From UBA6080 sp964607515 (GTDB taxonomy: Bacteria > Fermentibacterota > Fermentibacteria > Fermentibacterales > JCC-6), in contig CAZSKU010000001.1 of assembly GCA_964607515.1 (NCBI GenBank), positions 124,001-188,000 on the forward strand: a DNA stretch of 64,000 nt. The letters are read 5' to 3'. Both the position numbers and the translations under genes were made by a program. Shown here one piece after another: positions 50,210 through 59,285 of the stretch; within the stretch, counting starts at the first letter, position 1; each line of letters opens with the position of its first letter. The notes below the pieces were generated by a model. The model was not told the DNA's origin, made no database searches, and worked only from the letters and a program-made list of their open reading frames with translations.

Positions 50210-51499
50210 TTGATCGTCGCCCTTTTACTGACCGGCCTGGCGGGCCTCGACCTTCAAGGCACCGTCCTGCCCAACGGCCTGGAGGTGTTCACCCTCCATG
50301 ACCCGTCGGCTCCCGTGGTCACCATCTGCGTCGCGGTAAAAACCGGCGCCACCTGCGAGACCCCGCAGACAAACGGCCTGGCCCACTTCTACGAGCACAT
50401 GTTTTTCAAGGGGAACGCAGCCCTTCCCGACCAGACCGCCTACAACGAGAGACTGCGATCCTTGGGCATAATCCGGAACGGGACCACCTCCCGGGAGGTG
50501 GTGAAATACTACATAACCCTGGGGAGCCACCGGTTCGAGGAGGGGATGGAGTTCATGAGGGACGCCATGCTCACCCCCCTCTTCGACCCCCTGGAGATGG
50601 AGAGGGAACGGGCGGTGATCACCGACGAATACCTTCGGAACTCCTCCTCCCCATGGTGGGGCTTCTGGAAGGCGGTGGAGAATACGGTATACCTGGAGCC
50701 CTGGAGGGGCAGCGCCATCGGCGCACTGGAGGTGATCCAGTCCGCGTCTCCGGAGGTGATGCACAGGTTCCGGCAGACCTACTACACGCCGGACAACGCC
50801 GCCCTGTTCATAACCGGCGACGTTACCGGAGACTCCGCGCTGAGCGCAGCCGGACGGTACTTCGGGGAATGGGAGACGGGCGGGTTGAGCGACTACGATT
50901 CCCTGGGCCCGGCGGTGAGGATTTCCCGGGACACCACGGTTGCCGTTCAGGGACCCCCGGGGGTCGGGTACGTCCACATCGTCCTTCAGGGACCCACCCT
51001 GCTGTCGGACCGGGAGAGCACCTACGCCGGGGACCTCTGGGGAACCTACCTGGGGCTTTCCAGCCGAAGGTTCCAACGGAATCTGGTCACCGAGGGCCCT
51101 TTCACCGAGGTTTACGGTGGATACACCACCCAGCGCTTCTCGCCCATGATCACCTTCGGCGGAATGATTGAACCAGGGCTGATGGACGAGGGGCTCGCCC
51201 TTCTGAACCGGGAGATCGAAGCCATGGCCCGGGAGGGCTATTTCGATCCCGAGGGCGTGCAAATGGCAGCTACCCGGCTCCGCCGGGAGAGGCTTCTGGC
51301 CCGGGAGTCCTCCAGGGACCTGGCCGTCGAGACTCTGCCTTTCTGGTGGGTTCAGGGCGACGGAATCGAGTACTACCTGAACTATGAGGAAGGCATCTCC
51401 CGGGTGGAGCCCGGAAGGATAGAGGAATTCGTGGGAGAATACATCTCCGGGAAGCCCCGGGCGGTTTTCCTGGTGACCCCGGAAGGAGGATCGAGGTGA
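50210..51499 (+). CDS. M16-family zinc peptidase, catalytic member
   Basis: 429 residues. TTG 50210 is preferred because GGGAG lies 8 bases upstream; GTG 50201 is an alternative three codons earlier. A short hydrophobic start (IVALLLTGLAGL) is a probable export signal. Inverted zinc motif HFYEH at H59-E62-H63 with the downstream glutamate in MERERAVITDEY, the mark of active pitrilysin/processing-peptidase relatives. The rest is the single M16 catalytic plus adjacent half, ending in EYISGKPRAVFLVTPEGG. It overlaps its partner gene by 4 bases, as in two-chain M16 peptidases. Confidence 0.88.
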   Translation: MIVALLLTGLAGLDLQGTVLPNGLEVFTLHDPSAPVVTICVAVKTGATCETPQTNGLAHFYEHMFFKGNAALPDQTAYNERLRSLGIIRNGTTSREVVKYYITLGSHRFEEGMEFMRDAMLTPLFDPLEMERERAVITDEYLRNSSSPWWGFWKAVENTVYLEPWRGSAIGALEVIQSASPEVMHRFRQTYYTPDNAALFITGDVTGDSALSAAGRYFGEWETGGLSDYDSLGPAVRISRDTTVAVQGPPGVGYVHIVLQGPTLLSDRESTYAGDLWGTYLGLSSRRFQRNLVTEGPFTEVYGGYTTQRFSPMITFGGMIEPGLMDEGLALLNREIEAMAREGYFDPEGVQMAATRLRRERLLARESSRDLAVETLPFWWVQGDGIEYYLNYEEGISRVEPGRIEEFVGEYISGKPRAVFLVTPEGGSR

Positions 51500-53037
51500 C
51501 CGCCTGTATAACCCTCGCCCTGGCTCTGGCGACAACCCCGGAGGTGTCCTCCTTCACCCTGGACAACGGCATCCCCGTGATAACCCGCACAGTGCCCGGC
51601 GACGTGGAGGGTCTGTCGGTGTTCATCCTGGGAGGAACCAGGGTGCGCACCCCGGAGGACCAGGGCATCGAGGCGCTGGCCCTGGAGGCGGCCATGGCCG
51701 GGGGCGGCGAGTTTCCCGGAGAGAGGTGGCGGGAGGTGATGGACAGAACCCGGGCCGAACTCACCGGAAGCTACAACTACGATTTCAGCAGACTTCACCT
51801 GCGGTGCCTGTCCGAGGATCTTCCCCTCCTGGCCCTGGGCCTGGCCCGGTGCCTGGACGATCCGGAGCTTTCCCCCGAGTCGGTTCAGAGGGTGAGAAGG
51901 CAGTCGCTGGCCAGCCTCAGCCTCGAGGCCGCCGATCCTGACGAAAAGGTCTGGCTGGTGTGCAACGAGGGCTTCATGCCCCCTGGGCACCCCTACCTTC
52001 TCAGGCCAGAGGGCACCCCCGAGACGGTGGAACCGTTGACCGCTGAAGACCTGCGTCGTCTTCTGGAGAGCAGGGTACGGGCGGGCAACTTGCTCATAAC
52101 CCACGCGGGACCCACGGAACCCGATCCTCTGAAGCAGCTCCTGGAGGCATCCTTCGGGAGGCTGCCCGGCGGAATGGACCCCATTCCTCCGGTCCCCCCC
52201 CTGTACTGTCCCCGGGACACCATGTCCGTCAGGGAGATGAATGCCACCACAACATACGCCGTGGTGAAGTTCGGCGCCCCTCCCGCCGGTCATCCGGACC
52301 AACCGGCCTTCCAGGCGGCCATGATGGTCGTAGATGAGCTGCTCTGGCAGGTGCTGCGTACGGACAGCGCCCTGACCTACGCCGCCGGGGCGGGCGTCAC
52401 CACGACATACGAGGAAAACTGGGGCTACATGTACGTCACAACCTCCGAACCGGCCAGGGCGTGCAGGCTCATGACCGGGGTCCTGGCGGGGGTTTCCCGG
52501 GGCGAAATCCCCGACGAGCTGCTTCAGGGGGTGGTAAACACCCAGGTTACCCTGGACGGCATCCGGGCCCAGAGCATGGATACCCATTGCTGGCTCGCCG
52601 GGGCGGGGATGATCACCACGGGCCTCTGGAGTACCTTGTACGACGCCCAGGAGCGGTTCGGCCACATCACCCCCGAAGAGGCCGCCGCCGCCCTGCGGCG
52701 GTGGGCGGTCACGGCGGCCTGGGGTTTCGCCGCGGAAGACGAAGCCGCTCTGGGAATCCCCGAACCGATTCCCCTGGGAGTCCATCCTGTGGACGACGAT
52801 GGGCTGGTCTCCCTTTCGGGAACGCTGGAAGTCCTCCTGCCGGGAACCCGTTCGGAGACCCTCGTGCTCACCGACGGCTCCACCCGAGGAACCTACGCCC
52901 TGGTGGGGGACCTGGCCCGGCGGCTTGTCCTCCGGGGCGCCCGGGAAGCCTCCGTGAGGGGCCGTCTCTCCAGGGAGGGGTGGTCGGTCAGGGAGGAACT
53001 CCCCAGGATACTCCTTGTGGAAACGTGGGAGGAGTGA
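51496..53037 (+). CDS. M16-family partner without zinc motif
   Basis: 513 residues, GTG start overlapping the catalytic gene. Signal-like N-terminus (ACITLALALATTPEV). Family blocks: SSFTLDNGIPVITRTVPGDVEGLSVFILGGTR near 15-47, and a YAVVKFGAPPAGHPD segment near 255 with DSALTYAAGAGVTTTYEENWGYMYV. Where HxxEH should be there is EALALEAAM, so it is the non-catalytic half that completes the cavity, as in bacterial two-subunit M16B enzymes. The C-terminal 90 residues are an extension I do not recognise. Confidence 0.85.
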   Translation: MTACITLALALATTPEVSSFTLDNGIPVITRTVPGDVEGLSVFILGGTRVRTPEDQGIEALALEAAMAGGGEFPGERWREVMDRTRAELTGSYNYDFSRLHLRCLSEDLPLLALGLARCLDDPELSPESVQRVRRQSLASLSLEAADPDEKVWLVCNEGFMPPGHPYLLRPEGTPETVEPLTAEDLRRLLESRVRAGNLLITHAGPTEPDPLKQLLEASFGRLPGGMDPIPPVPPLYCPRDTMSVREMNATTTYAVVKFGAPPAGHPDQPAFQAAMMVVDELLWQVLRTDSALTYAAGAGVTTTYEENWGYMYVTTSEPARACRLMTGVLAGVSRGEIPDELLQGVVNTQVTLDGIRAQSMDTHCWLAGAGMITTGLWSTLYDAQERFGHITPEEAAAALRRWAVTAAWGFAAEDEAALGIPEPIPLGVHPVDDDGLVSLSGTLEVLLPGTRSETLVLTDGSTRGTYALVGDLARRLVLRGAREASVRGRLSREGWSVREELPRILLVETWEE

Positions 53038-53039
53038 TC

Positions 53040-54428
53040 ATGGAGCGCACGCGTGTGGTGATAATCGGGGCAGGCACCGCGGGGCTCACCGCGCTTTCCC
53101 AGGTCAGGAAACTCACCGACGATTTCGTGATCATCAACCGGGGCCCCTATGGGACCACCTGCGCCAGGATAGGTTGCATGCCCTCCAAGGCCCTCATCGA
53201 GGCGGCGGGCGTTTTTCACCGACGGCTCTCCTATCCGGAGATGGGTTTCATCTCCCGGAACGAGCCTGAGGTTGACGGCAGGGCGGTTCTTGCCCGGGTG
53301 AGGGCGCTGAGGGACAGGTTCGTGAAAGGGGTTCTGGAGGCCACGGAGAACCTGGGGGAGAAGAACATTCCCGGTTCTGCCCGGATCCTGGCGCCGGACC
53401 TGGTGGAGGTGGACGGCAGGAAGATCCGAGCGGACGCCCTGGTGATCGCCCCGGGCTCCACTCCGGTGGTGCCTGGACCATGGCGCGCCCTGGGCGAAAG
53501 CCTTCTTACCAGTGACGAACTGTTCGAGATGGAGGACCTTCCGGAAAGCCTGGCGGTGGTGGGACTGGGGGCGATCGGGCTGGAGATGGCTCAGGCGATG
53601 GCCAGGCTCGGCGTCAGGGTGGAGGGTTACGACGCTGCTCCGGTCATCGGAGGCATCACCGACCCCCGGGTGGCGGAGGCTGCAGCGGAGATCCTCGGAA
53701 GCGAGTTTCCGATTCACCTCGGGGTCTCGGTGGATCCGACTCCGGCTCCTCACGGGGTGAGTATTTCGGGGAAGACTTTCCAGAGAATCCTGGTGACGGT
53801 GGGCAGGAAGCCCAACGTGGAGGGGCTGGGTCTGGAGAACCTGGGGGTTCCCCTGGACCGCAGGGGAATTCCCGAAACGGACCCGCAGACCATGCAGGTC
53901 GGGGATCTGCCGGTCTTCCTGGCGGGGGACGCCAACGGAATGTCCCCGGTGCTACACGAAGCGGCGGACGACGGTTTCATGGCAGGCAGGAACGCCCTGG
54001 CGGATTCACCGGAACGTTACTGCCGCCGGGCGGCACTGGGCATCGTCTTCACCAGCCCCAACATCGCCTTTGCCGGGAAGAGGTTTGGGGAGACGGACCC
54101 TGAAAGCATCGCAGTCGGGGAAGCCGATTTCGAGGGGCAGGGCCGGGCCATAACCGCCGGCGAGAACCGCGGGGTCCTGAGGGTGTATGCCCGTGCGGGC
54201 ACCGGCGAACTGGTCGGCTCCGAGATGATAGCCCCCGAAGGGGAACACCTGGCCCACCTGGCCGCCTGGTCCATTCAGAAGGGGATGACCCTGGGCGAAG
54301 TGCTGGGGATGCCCTTCTACCACCCGGTGGTGGAGGAGGCCTTCCGGGGCGCCCTTAGAAACGCCTCGGCCAGAATGAGGACCAGGGCCGAAGAGGTGCG
54401 GGTATGCCCCGAGACCCCCGTGGAGTGA
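53040..54428 (+). CDS. pyridine nucleotide-disulfide oxidoreductase (Lpd-like)
   Basis: 462 residues, GGGAGGAG before the ATG. FAD site VIIGAGTAGLTALSQ, redox disulfide in CARIGCMPSKAL near 43-50 (CxxxxC), NAD(P) site VVGLGAIGLEMAQAMARLG near 176, second FAD motif FLAGDANGMSPVLHEAADDG near 300, and the dimer-interface HPVVEEAF near 435, the catalytic His-Glu pair. All active-site residues of lipoamide dehydrogenase relatives are kept. No 2-oxoacid dehydrogenase genes adjoin, so the physiological disulfide is unknown. It follows the M16 pair by 2 bases. Confidence 0.9.
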   Translation: MERTRVVIIGAGTAGLTALSQVRKLTDDFVIINRGPYGTTCARIGCMPSKALIEAAGVFHRRLSYPEMGFISRNEPEVDGRAVLARVRALRDRFVKGVLEATENLGEKNIPGSARILAPDLVEVDGRKIRADALVIAPGSTPVVPGPWRALGESLLTSDELFEMEDLPESLAVVGLGAIGLEMAQAMARLGVRVEGYDAAPVIGGITDPRVAEAAAEILGSEFPIHLGVSVDPTPAPHGVSISGKTFQRILVTVGRKPNVEGLGLENLGVPLDRRGIPETDPQTMQVGDLPVFLAGDANGMSPVLHEAADDGFMAGRNALADSPERYCRRAALGIVFTSPNIAFAGKRFGETDPESIAVGEADFEGQGRAITAGENRGVLRVYARAGTGELVGSEMIAPEGEHLAHLAAWSIQKGMTLGEVLGMPFYHPVVEEAFRGALRNASARMRTRAEEVRVCPETPVE

Positions 54429-54453
54429 CGCGGGGCAGGAAAGGACGGCTGCT

Positions 54454-54678
54454 GTGAGGACTGTCAAGCTGATTCTGATCCTGGTTCTGGCGGTTCTGCT
54501 GGCCGTGGTGGTGCTGCAGAACACCGGAAGGGTGGAGGCCAGATTCCTCTGGATCCGGGCCGAAGCCCCAGTCATCGTTCTGTTGCTGGTGACCTCCGCG
54601 GCGGGATTCGTCCTGGGGATGCTGGTGTCGCTGCTCTACGGCAGGGACCGTCGCCGGCAGACTCCGGGAACGAGGTAA
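54454..54678 (+). CDS. LapA-domain (DUF1049) membrane protein
   Basis: 74 residues, GTG start. Two membrane segments: LILILVLAVLLAVVVLQNTGRVEARFLW, where QNt-x-V-x-x-x-FLW is the LapA pattern, and VIVLLLVTSAAGFVLGMLVSLLYGR. A basic C-terminal tail follows. In E. coli LapA assists LapB in regulating LPS synthesis; here no lapB is adjacent, though MsbA-like genes follow. The gap before the ABC gene contains a 7-bp AAACCCG/CGGGTTT dyad. Confidence 0.8.
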   Translation: MRTVKLILILVLAVLLAVVVLQNTGRVEARFLWIRAEAPVIVLLLVTSAAGFVLGMLVSLLYGRDRRRQTPGTR

Positions 54679-54755
54679 CCGCCGGGCAGCCTTGCGCCGA
54701 AAACCCGTTCCCGGTCATATTCCGGGTTTCCAATACCCTCCGGAATGAGGTTCCC

Positions 54756-56540
54756 ATGGCGCGCCGACGCGGGGAAAAACCCGACAGTTCCAGCCTGAAG
54801 CTTATCTACGCCAGGCTGTTCAGCCATAAAAAAGCCCTTCTTCTGGGCATTCTGGCGTTGATCGGCGTGGACGGCCTTCAGTTGGTCGTTCCGAAGATTT
54901 TCCAGAGGGTCATAGACGCCCTGGCGTCCGGGAACGCCGAGTCCGGCCTGATCTGGCGGATGGGCGTCGCCATACTGGCGGTCACCCTGGGGATGGCCGT
55001 CTGCCGTTTCTTCTGGCGGTGGTTCATCGTGGGCACCAGCCATCGAATAGACAGGGACCTCCGGGGCGAGTTCTACGACCACCTTCAGAAACTTCCGGCG
55101 GAGTTCTTCGACAGGACCAAGGTGGGCGACGTGATGGCCCACGCCACCAACGACATCAACGCCGTGAGGATGGCATGCGGCATGGCGACCATAGCCAGTT
55201 TCGACGCCATCTTCATGAGCGCCGCCAGCATAGTGATGCTGATAACGATCGACTGGCGGCTCACCCTGGTAACCATGATCCCCCTGCCCCTCATCGCCCT
55301 GCTGGTGACCCGGTTCTCGGGAATGATCCACGACCGTTTCGATGCTGTACAGAAGGCTTTCAGCGACCTGTCCGAAAAGGCCCAGGAGGCCTTCAGCGGC
55401 ATCCGGGTGGTCAAGGCCTACGGCGACGAGGAATCGGAAAACGAGCTGTTCGACGTGAAGGCGAAACTCAACCTCGACCAGAACATCAGGCTTGCAAGGG
55501 TCTGGGGATTCTTCCAGCCTCTGGTCTCCTCCCTGGCCCTGGCCGGCAACGCGATCCTGCTCGCCGCCGGCGGCCGGATGGTGGTCGGCGGGTCCATTAG
55601 CCTGGGGCAGTTCGTGGCCTTCAGCAGCTACCTGGCCATGCTCACCTGGCCGATGATGGCGATAGGATTCGTGGTCAACATGCTTCAGAGGGGCGCCGCC
55701 AGCATGAGCAGGCTGATGCGGATCATTGACACCGTGCCCTCCATCGCGGACGGGGATGATCCCTCTTCGCCCGAGCCCTTCATAGAGGTCAGGAACCTGA
55801 CCTTCACCTACCCCGAAACCTCGGTGGAGGTGCTTTCCGATGTGAGCTTCTCCCTGCAGAGGGGGCGCACCCTGGGCATCGTTGGGCGTACCGGCAGCGG
55901 CAAGACCACCCTGGTGGAGCTTCTGATGAGGCTCTACGATCCCCCTTCGGGCTCCGTGTTCCTGGGCGGAAGGGACGTGCGGGGTCTTCAACTCGGGAAC
56001 CTCAGAAGGGTGTTCGGCTACGTGCCCCAGGAGACCTTCCTGTTCGCCATGACCATCGGCGAGAACATCGCCTTCGGGGCCGGCGACATACCGCCTGAGC
56101 GGATCCGGGAGCTGGCGGAGATTGTGGACATCGCCGGGGAGATAGACGGTTTCCCCCAGGGGATGGACACGGTGGTGGGGGAAAGGGGCGTCACCCTTTC
56201 GGGCGGCCAGAAGCAGAGGATAGCCATAGCCCGGGCCCTGGCCACGGACCCCGGTATTCTTGTGCTTGACGACAGTCTGAGCGCCGTGGACACGGAGACC
56301 GAGGACGTGATCCTCAAAGCGGTGAAGCAAAGGACCCGGAACATCACCACCGTAATCATCTCCCACCGCATCAGCACCGTGCAGCACGCAGACCTGGTGC
56401 TGGTGATGGACCGGGGAAGGGTGGTGGAGCAGGGCGCCCACGAAGACCTGCTCTCCCGGGGAGGATACTACACGGAGCTCTACAGGATGCAGCAACTGGA
56501 GGCCGAGGCCGAGAGGAGCAGGCGGGGGGGTGATTCCTGA
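54756..56540 (+). CDS. ABC exporter half-transporter A (degenerate Walker B)
   Basis: 594 residues, six membrane segments then an ABC ATPase. Walker A is VGRTGSGKTT near 380, Q-loop VPQETF, signature LSGGQKQR, Walker B ILVLDDSLSAVD, H-loop ISHR. The usual catalytic glutamate after Walker B is aspartate (DDS rather than DEA), as in the degenerate site of heterodimeric exporters such as TM287/288 and BmrCD. It is joined to the next gene by a one-base overlap (TGATG). Substrate is unknown; lipid A, lipid or drug export are the family options. Confidence 0.93.
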   Translation: MARRRGEKPDSSSLKLIYARLFSHKKALLLGILALIGVDGLQLVVPKIFQRVIDALASGNAESGLIWRMGVAILAVTLGMAVCRFFWRWFIVGTSHRIDRDLRGEFYDHLQKLPAEFFDRTKVGDVMAHATNDINAVRMACGMATIASFDAIFMSAASIVMLITIDWRLTLVTMIPLPLIALLVTRFSGMIHDRFDAVQKAFSDLSEKAQEAFSGIRVVKAYGDEESENELFDVKAKLNLDQNIRLARVWGFFQPLVSSLALAGNAILLAAGGRMVVGGSISLGQFVAFSSYLAMLTWPMMAIGFVVNMLQRGAASMSRLMRIIDTVPSIADGDDPSSPEPFIEVRNLTFTYPETSVEVLSDVSFSLQRGRTLGIVGRTGSGKTTLVELLMRLYDPPSGSVFLGGRDVRGLQLGNLRRVFGYVPQETFLFAMTIGENIAFGAGDIPPERIRELAEIVDIAGEIDGFPQGMDTVVGERGVTLSGGQKQRIAIARALATDPGILVLDDSLSAVDTETEDVILKAVKQRTRNITTVIISHRISTVQHADLVLVMDRGRVVEQGAHEDLLSRGGYYTELYRMQQLEAEAERSRRGGDS

Positions 56541-58654
56541 TGCCGCCCCACGGTAATCCCTTCGTGGACGATACCCTGGAGGGGAAGGCCTACGACGGCG
56601 TCCTGGTAAAACGGCTGCTGGGCTTCGTCAAACCCCACAAGAAACTGGTCTTCATGGCCATGGTACTGATGCTGGTATCCTCCGCGGTGGATCTGCTTCT
56701 GCCATACCTTACCAAGACCGCGATAGACAGATACCTGGCGAAACTCTACCAGGTCTACTCCGGAACTCCGGCGATGTGCGACTCGGTGATGGACCTGGAC
56801 CGCCGGGAGGGGGATTTCATCCGGGTGAACCCGGATACTGTCCTTGTAAGGAAGGCCTCCCTGGACCGGCCGGATCCGGGGATGACCTGGCTCCTGGAGG
56901 ATCCCGGCCTGGGAAGGGACACCTACTACGTCTTCGGAGCCGACCTTCGCACGGGAGACGCGGGCTTCACCGCCGGGCGGTGGTGGCTGGTGAGGGAAAC
57001 CGACCTGCGCAAGGTTCCTCCCGGGGTGCTGTTCAGAATCCGCGGCGACGACCTTCGGGGGATTTACGGGCTGGCCTGGATCCTCGGAGGCCTGATACTG
57101 GTGAGCCTGGTGTGCGGGTACGGCCACGTGATGACCCTGGTGATAGCCGGCCAGAGGTCCATGTACGATCTGCGGAGCAGGCTGTTCAGGCACATTCAGA
57201 CCCTGAGCCTGGATTTCTTCACGGGGAACCCCACCGGGCGGCTGGTGACCCGGGTCGCCAACGACATCGAGGCCCTCAACGAGATGTTCAGCTCGGTGCT
57301 GGTGAACTTCTTCAAGGACGTTCTCCTGCTGCTCGGCACGGCGGCGATCCTGTTCTTCATGAACTGGCGCCTCGCCATGCTGTCCCTGCTGGTTATGCCC
57401 CTGTTCACGCTGGTGTCGGTGTTCTTCAGAAGGATGACCCGGAAGGCCTACCGGGACGTGCGGAAGTTCCTGGCCAGGCTGAACTCCCACCTGGCGGAAG
57501 ACCTGAGCGGGGTGAAGGTGGTTCAGGCTTTCCGGCAGGAGGGGGCCAGAAGGGCCCTGTTCAGGGACACCAACGAGAACTACTTCAAGGCCAACATGAA
57601 GCAGCTCGTGGTGTTCGGGGTGTTCCGCCCCATGATCGAGGTGATCGCCCAGCTGGGCACCACCATCGTGCTTGTCTACGGAGGGTTGAACGTCATGCAG
57701 GGGGCCCTGACCCTGGGCGCCCTGGTGGCCTTCCTGAGCTACGTCCGGCAGATGTTCCGCCCCCTTCAGGACATGAGCGAGAAGTACAACATCATGCAGA
57801 GCGCCATGGCCTCCAGCGAAAGGGTGTTCGGCATCCTGGACACCGTTCCGGCCATAACCGACGCCCCGGACGCCCTTCCCCCGGCGGATCTTATGGGGCG
57901 GGTGGAATTCCGGGACGTCACCTTCGGGTACAACTCCGACCAGACCGTGCTGAAGGACGTCAGTTTCACGGTGGAGCCCGGAGCCAGCGTGGCCCTGGTG
58001 GGCCCCACCGGGGCCGGGAAGACATCGGTCATCAGCCTGCTGACAAGGTTCTGGGAACCTGGCCGGGGAGAGATACTCCTGGACGGCACGGAGATCAGGA
58101 AGCACCCTGTTGCCACCCTGCGCAGGAACATCGCCATAGTTCTTCAGGACGCCTTCATATTCAGCAGGAGCGTGGCGGACAACATAAGGCTTGGGTCGGA
58201 CATAGGAATGGACAGGATCAAGGAGGCCGCGGAGATGGTCCAGGCCGCGGATTTCATCGAGAGGCTTCCCGATGGTTACGACACGGTCATGGCGGAGAGG
58301 GGGGCGACCCTTTCCACAGGCCAGAAACAGCTGATCTGCTTCGCCCGGGCCCTGGCCCACGACCCCAGGATCCTGGTGCTGGACGAGGCCACCAGCAACG
58401 TTGACCCCGCCACGGAGAAACTAATCCAGAAGGCCATAGCGGTGCTGATGAAGGGCCGCACCAGCCTGATCGTAGCCCACAGGCTCAGCACGATTCAGCA
58501 GTGCGGGGACATCCTGGTGTTTGACAACGGACGGATACTGGAGAGGGGCAACCATCAGGAGCTTCTCGGGGCCAGAGGGATCTACTACAACCTGTACCTT
58601 CTCCAGTGGGGAAGGATGAGTAACGGGGAGGAAGGAGGATCTTCTGAGGAGTAG
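56540..58654 (+). CDS. ABC exporter half-transporter B (consensus Walker B, with extracellular insert)
   Basis: 704 residues. Membrane and ATPase domains match MsbA/BmrD, but about 110 residues (65-178) are inserted between TM1 and TM2. Walker A VGPTGAGKTS near 490, Q-loop LQDAFIF, signature LSTGQKQL (degenerate second glycine), Walker B ILVLDEATSNVD with the catalytic Glu, H-loop VAHR. The DDS partner and LSTGQ here predict one inactive and one active ATP site. The insert, rich in aspartate, arginine and tryptophan, faces the outside. A lipoprotein gene starts inside its 3' end. Confidence 0.93.
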   Translation: MPPHGNPFVDDTLEGKAYDGVLVKRLLGFVKPHKKLVFMAMVLMLVSSAVDLLLPYLTKTAIDRYLAKLYQVYSGTPAMCDSVMDLDRREGDFIRVNPDTVLVRKASLDRPDPGMTWLLEDPGLGRDTYYVFGADLRTGDAGFTAGRWWLVRETDLRKVPPGVLFRIRGDDLRGIYGLAWILGGLILVSLVCGYGHVMTLVIAGQRSMYDLRSRLFRHIQTLSLDFFTGNPTGRLVTRVANDIEALNEMFSSVLVNFFKDVLLLLGTAAILFFMNWRLAMLSLLVMPLFTLVSVFFRRMTRKAYRDVRKFLARLNSHLAEDLSGVKVVQAFRQEGARRALFRDTNENYFKANMKQLVVFGVFRPMIEVIAQLGTTIVLVYGGLNVMQGALTLGALVAFLSYVRQMFRPLQDMSEKYNIMQSAMASSERVFGILDTVPAITDAPDALPPADLMGRVEFRDVTFGYNSDQTVLKDVSFTVEPGASVALVGPTGAGKTSVISLLTRFWEPGRGEILLDGTEIRKHPVATLRRNIAIVLQDAFIFSRSVADNIRLGSDIGMDRIKEAAEMVQAADFIERLPDGYDTVMAERGATLSTGQKQLICFARALAHDPRILVLDEATSNVDPATEKLIQKAIAVLMKGRTSLIVAHRLSTIQQCGDILVFDNGRILERGNHQELLGARGIYYNLYLLQWGRMSNGEEGGSSEE

Positions 58655-59285
58655 ATTCCATTGGATGGCAGCCCTGGCCATGGCCGCCGGGTGCGGATCC
58701 CGGGATGCCGGAAGCCTTCCTCCCGATTCCGGGATCCGGCGAACGGAGATTCCCCTGCCGGGAGGAGAGATCGTGGTCGTATCGGAGGACAGGGTCTCGT
58801 CCGCCGCCACCGTTTCCCTCGAGGGGATGTACTTCCTGACCGACGGAGTCACCATCGAGTTCCTGCCCAGGTTTATGAGAACCGGCCCGGGGACGCTCCA
58901 CGGCGAGATCGGCTTCTCGGGAACCGTTTACAGCCCTGTCTGGACCGTCCCCCCCCGGGAAGGAGAGCCGGTGCTCCCCGTAGTGGAGGGTACCCCGTTC
59001 GTCCGCCTCATCGGAGGAGAGACCCTGGTGACGTTTTTCAGGGAACAGGCCTCGGAGTTCCGGGAGGAGAAAGCGCCCACCGGCGAATACCGGTTCGAGG
59101 CGGTCTTCAGTCTCGCGCCCCCGGTGATGGAGCATGTGCTGGGCTCCGGAGACCTCATGCTGGCCGGGGACAACCCCGGATGGAGGGTCCGCGCGGGCGA
59201 CTCCCAGATGGAGTCTCTGAAGATCTTTCTGGAGTATGCCCACGGGGAGCCTTCTGACTCGGGCGGCCCGGAGGCCGGGCGGTGA
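58644..59285 (+). CDS. lipoprotein of unknown function, probable CTG start
   Basis: 213 residues if started at CTG 58644. That start gives MRSRFHWMAALAMAAGC, a proper basic n-region, hydrophobic core and lipobox with C17, and GGAGGA lies six bases upstream. The nearest ATG (58665) would give a signal with no positive charge and no ribosome binding site. The mature protein is beta-rich (IPLPGGEIVVVSED, GEIGFSGTVYSPVWTVPP, YRFEAVFSLAPPV) with no recognised domain. It overlaps the ABC gene by 11 bases and the next lipoprotein by 4, so association with the exporter or beta-lactamase-fold protein is possible. Confidence 0.72.
   Translation: MRSRFHWMAALAMAAGCGSRDAGSLPPDSGIRRTEIPLPGGEIVVVSEDRVSSAATVSLEGMYFLTDGVTIEFLPRFMRTGPGTLHGEIGFSGTVYSPVWTVPPREGEPVLPVVEGTPFVRLIGGETLVTFFREQASEFREEKAPTGEYRFEAVFSLAPPVMEHVLGSGDLMLAGDNPGWRVRAGDSQMESLKIFLEYAHGEPSDSGGPEAGR

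Noticed and set aside
54636..58360. Long antisense frames opposite the two ABC exporter genes (about 620 codons each)
   Set aside because: Histidine- and valine-rich mirror products of well-supported genes; no start signal or motif.
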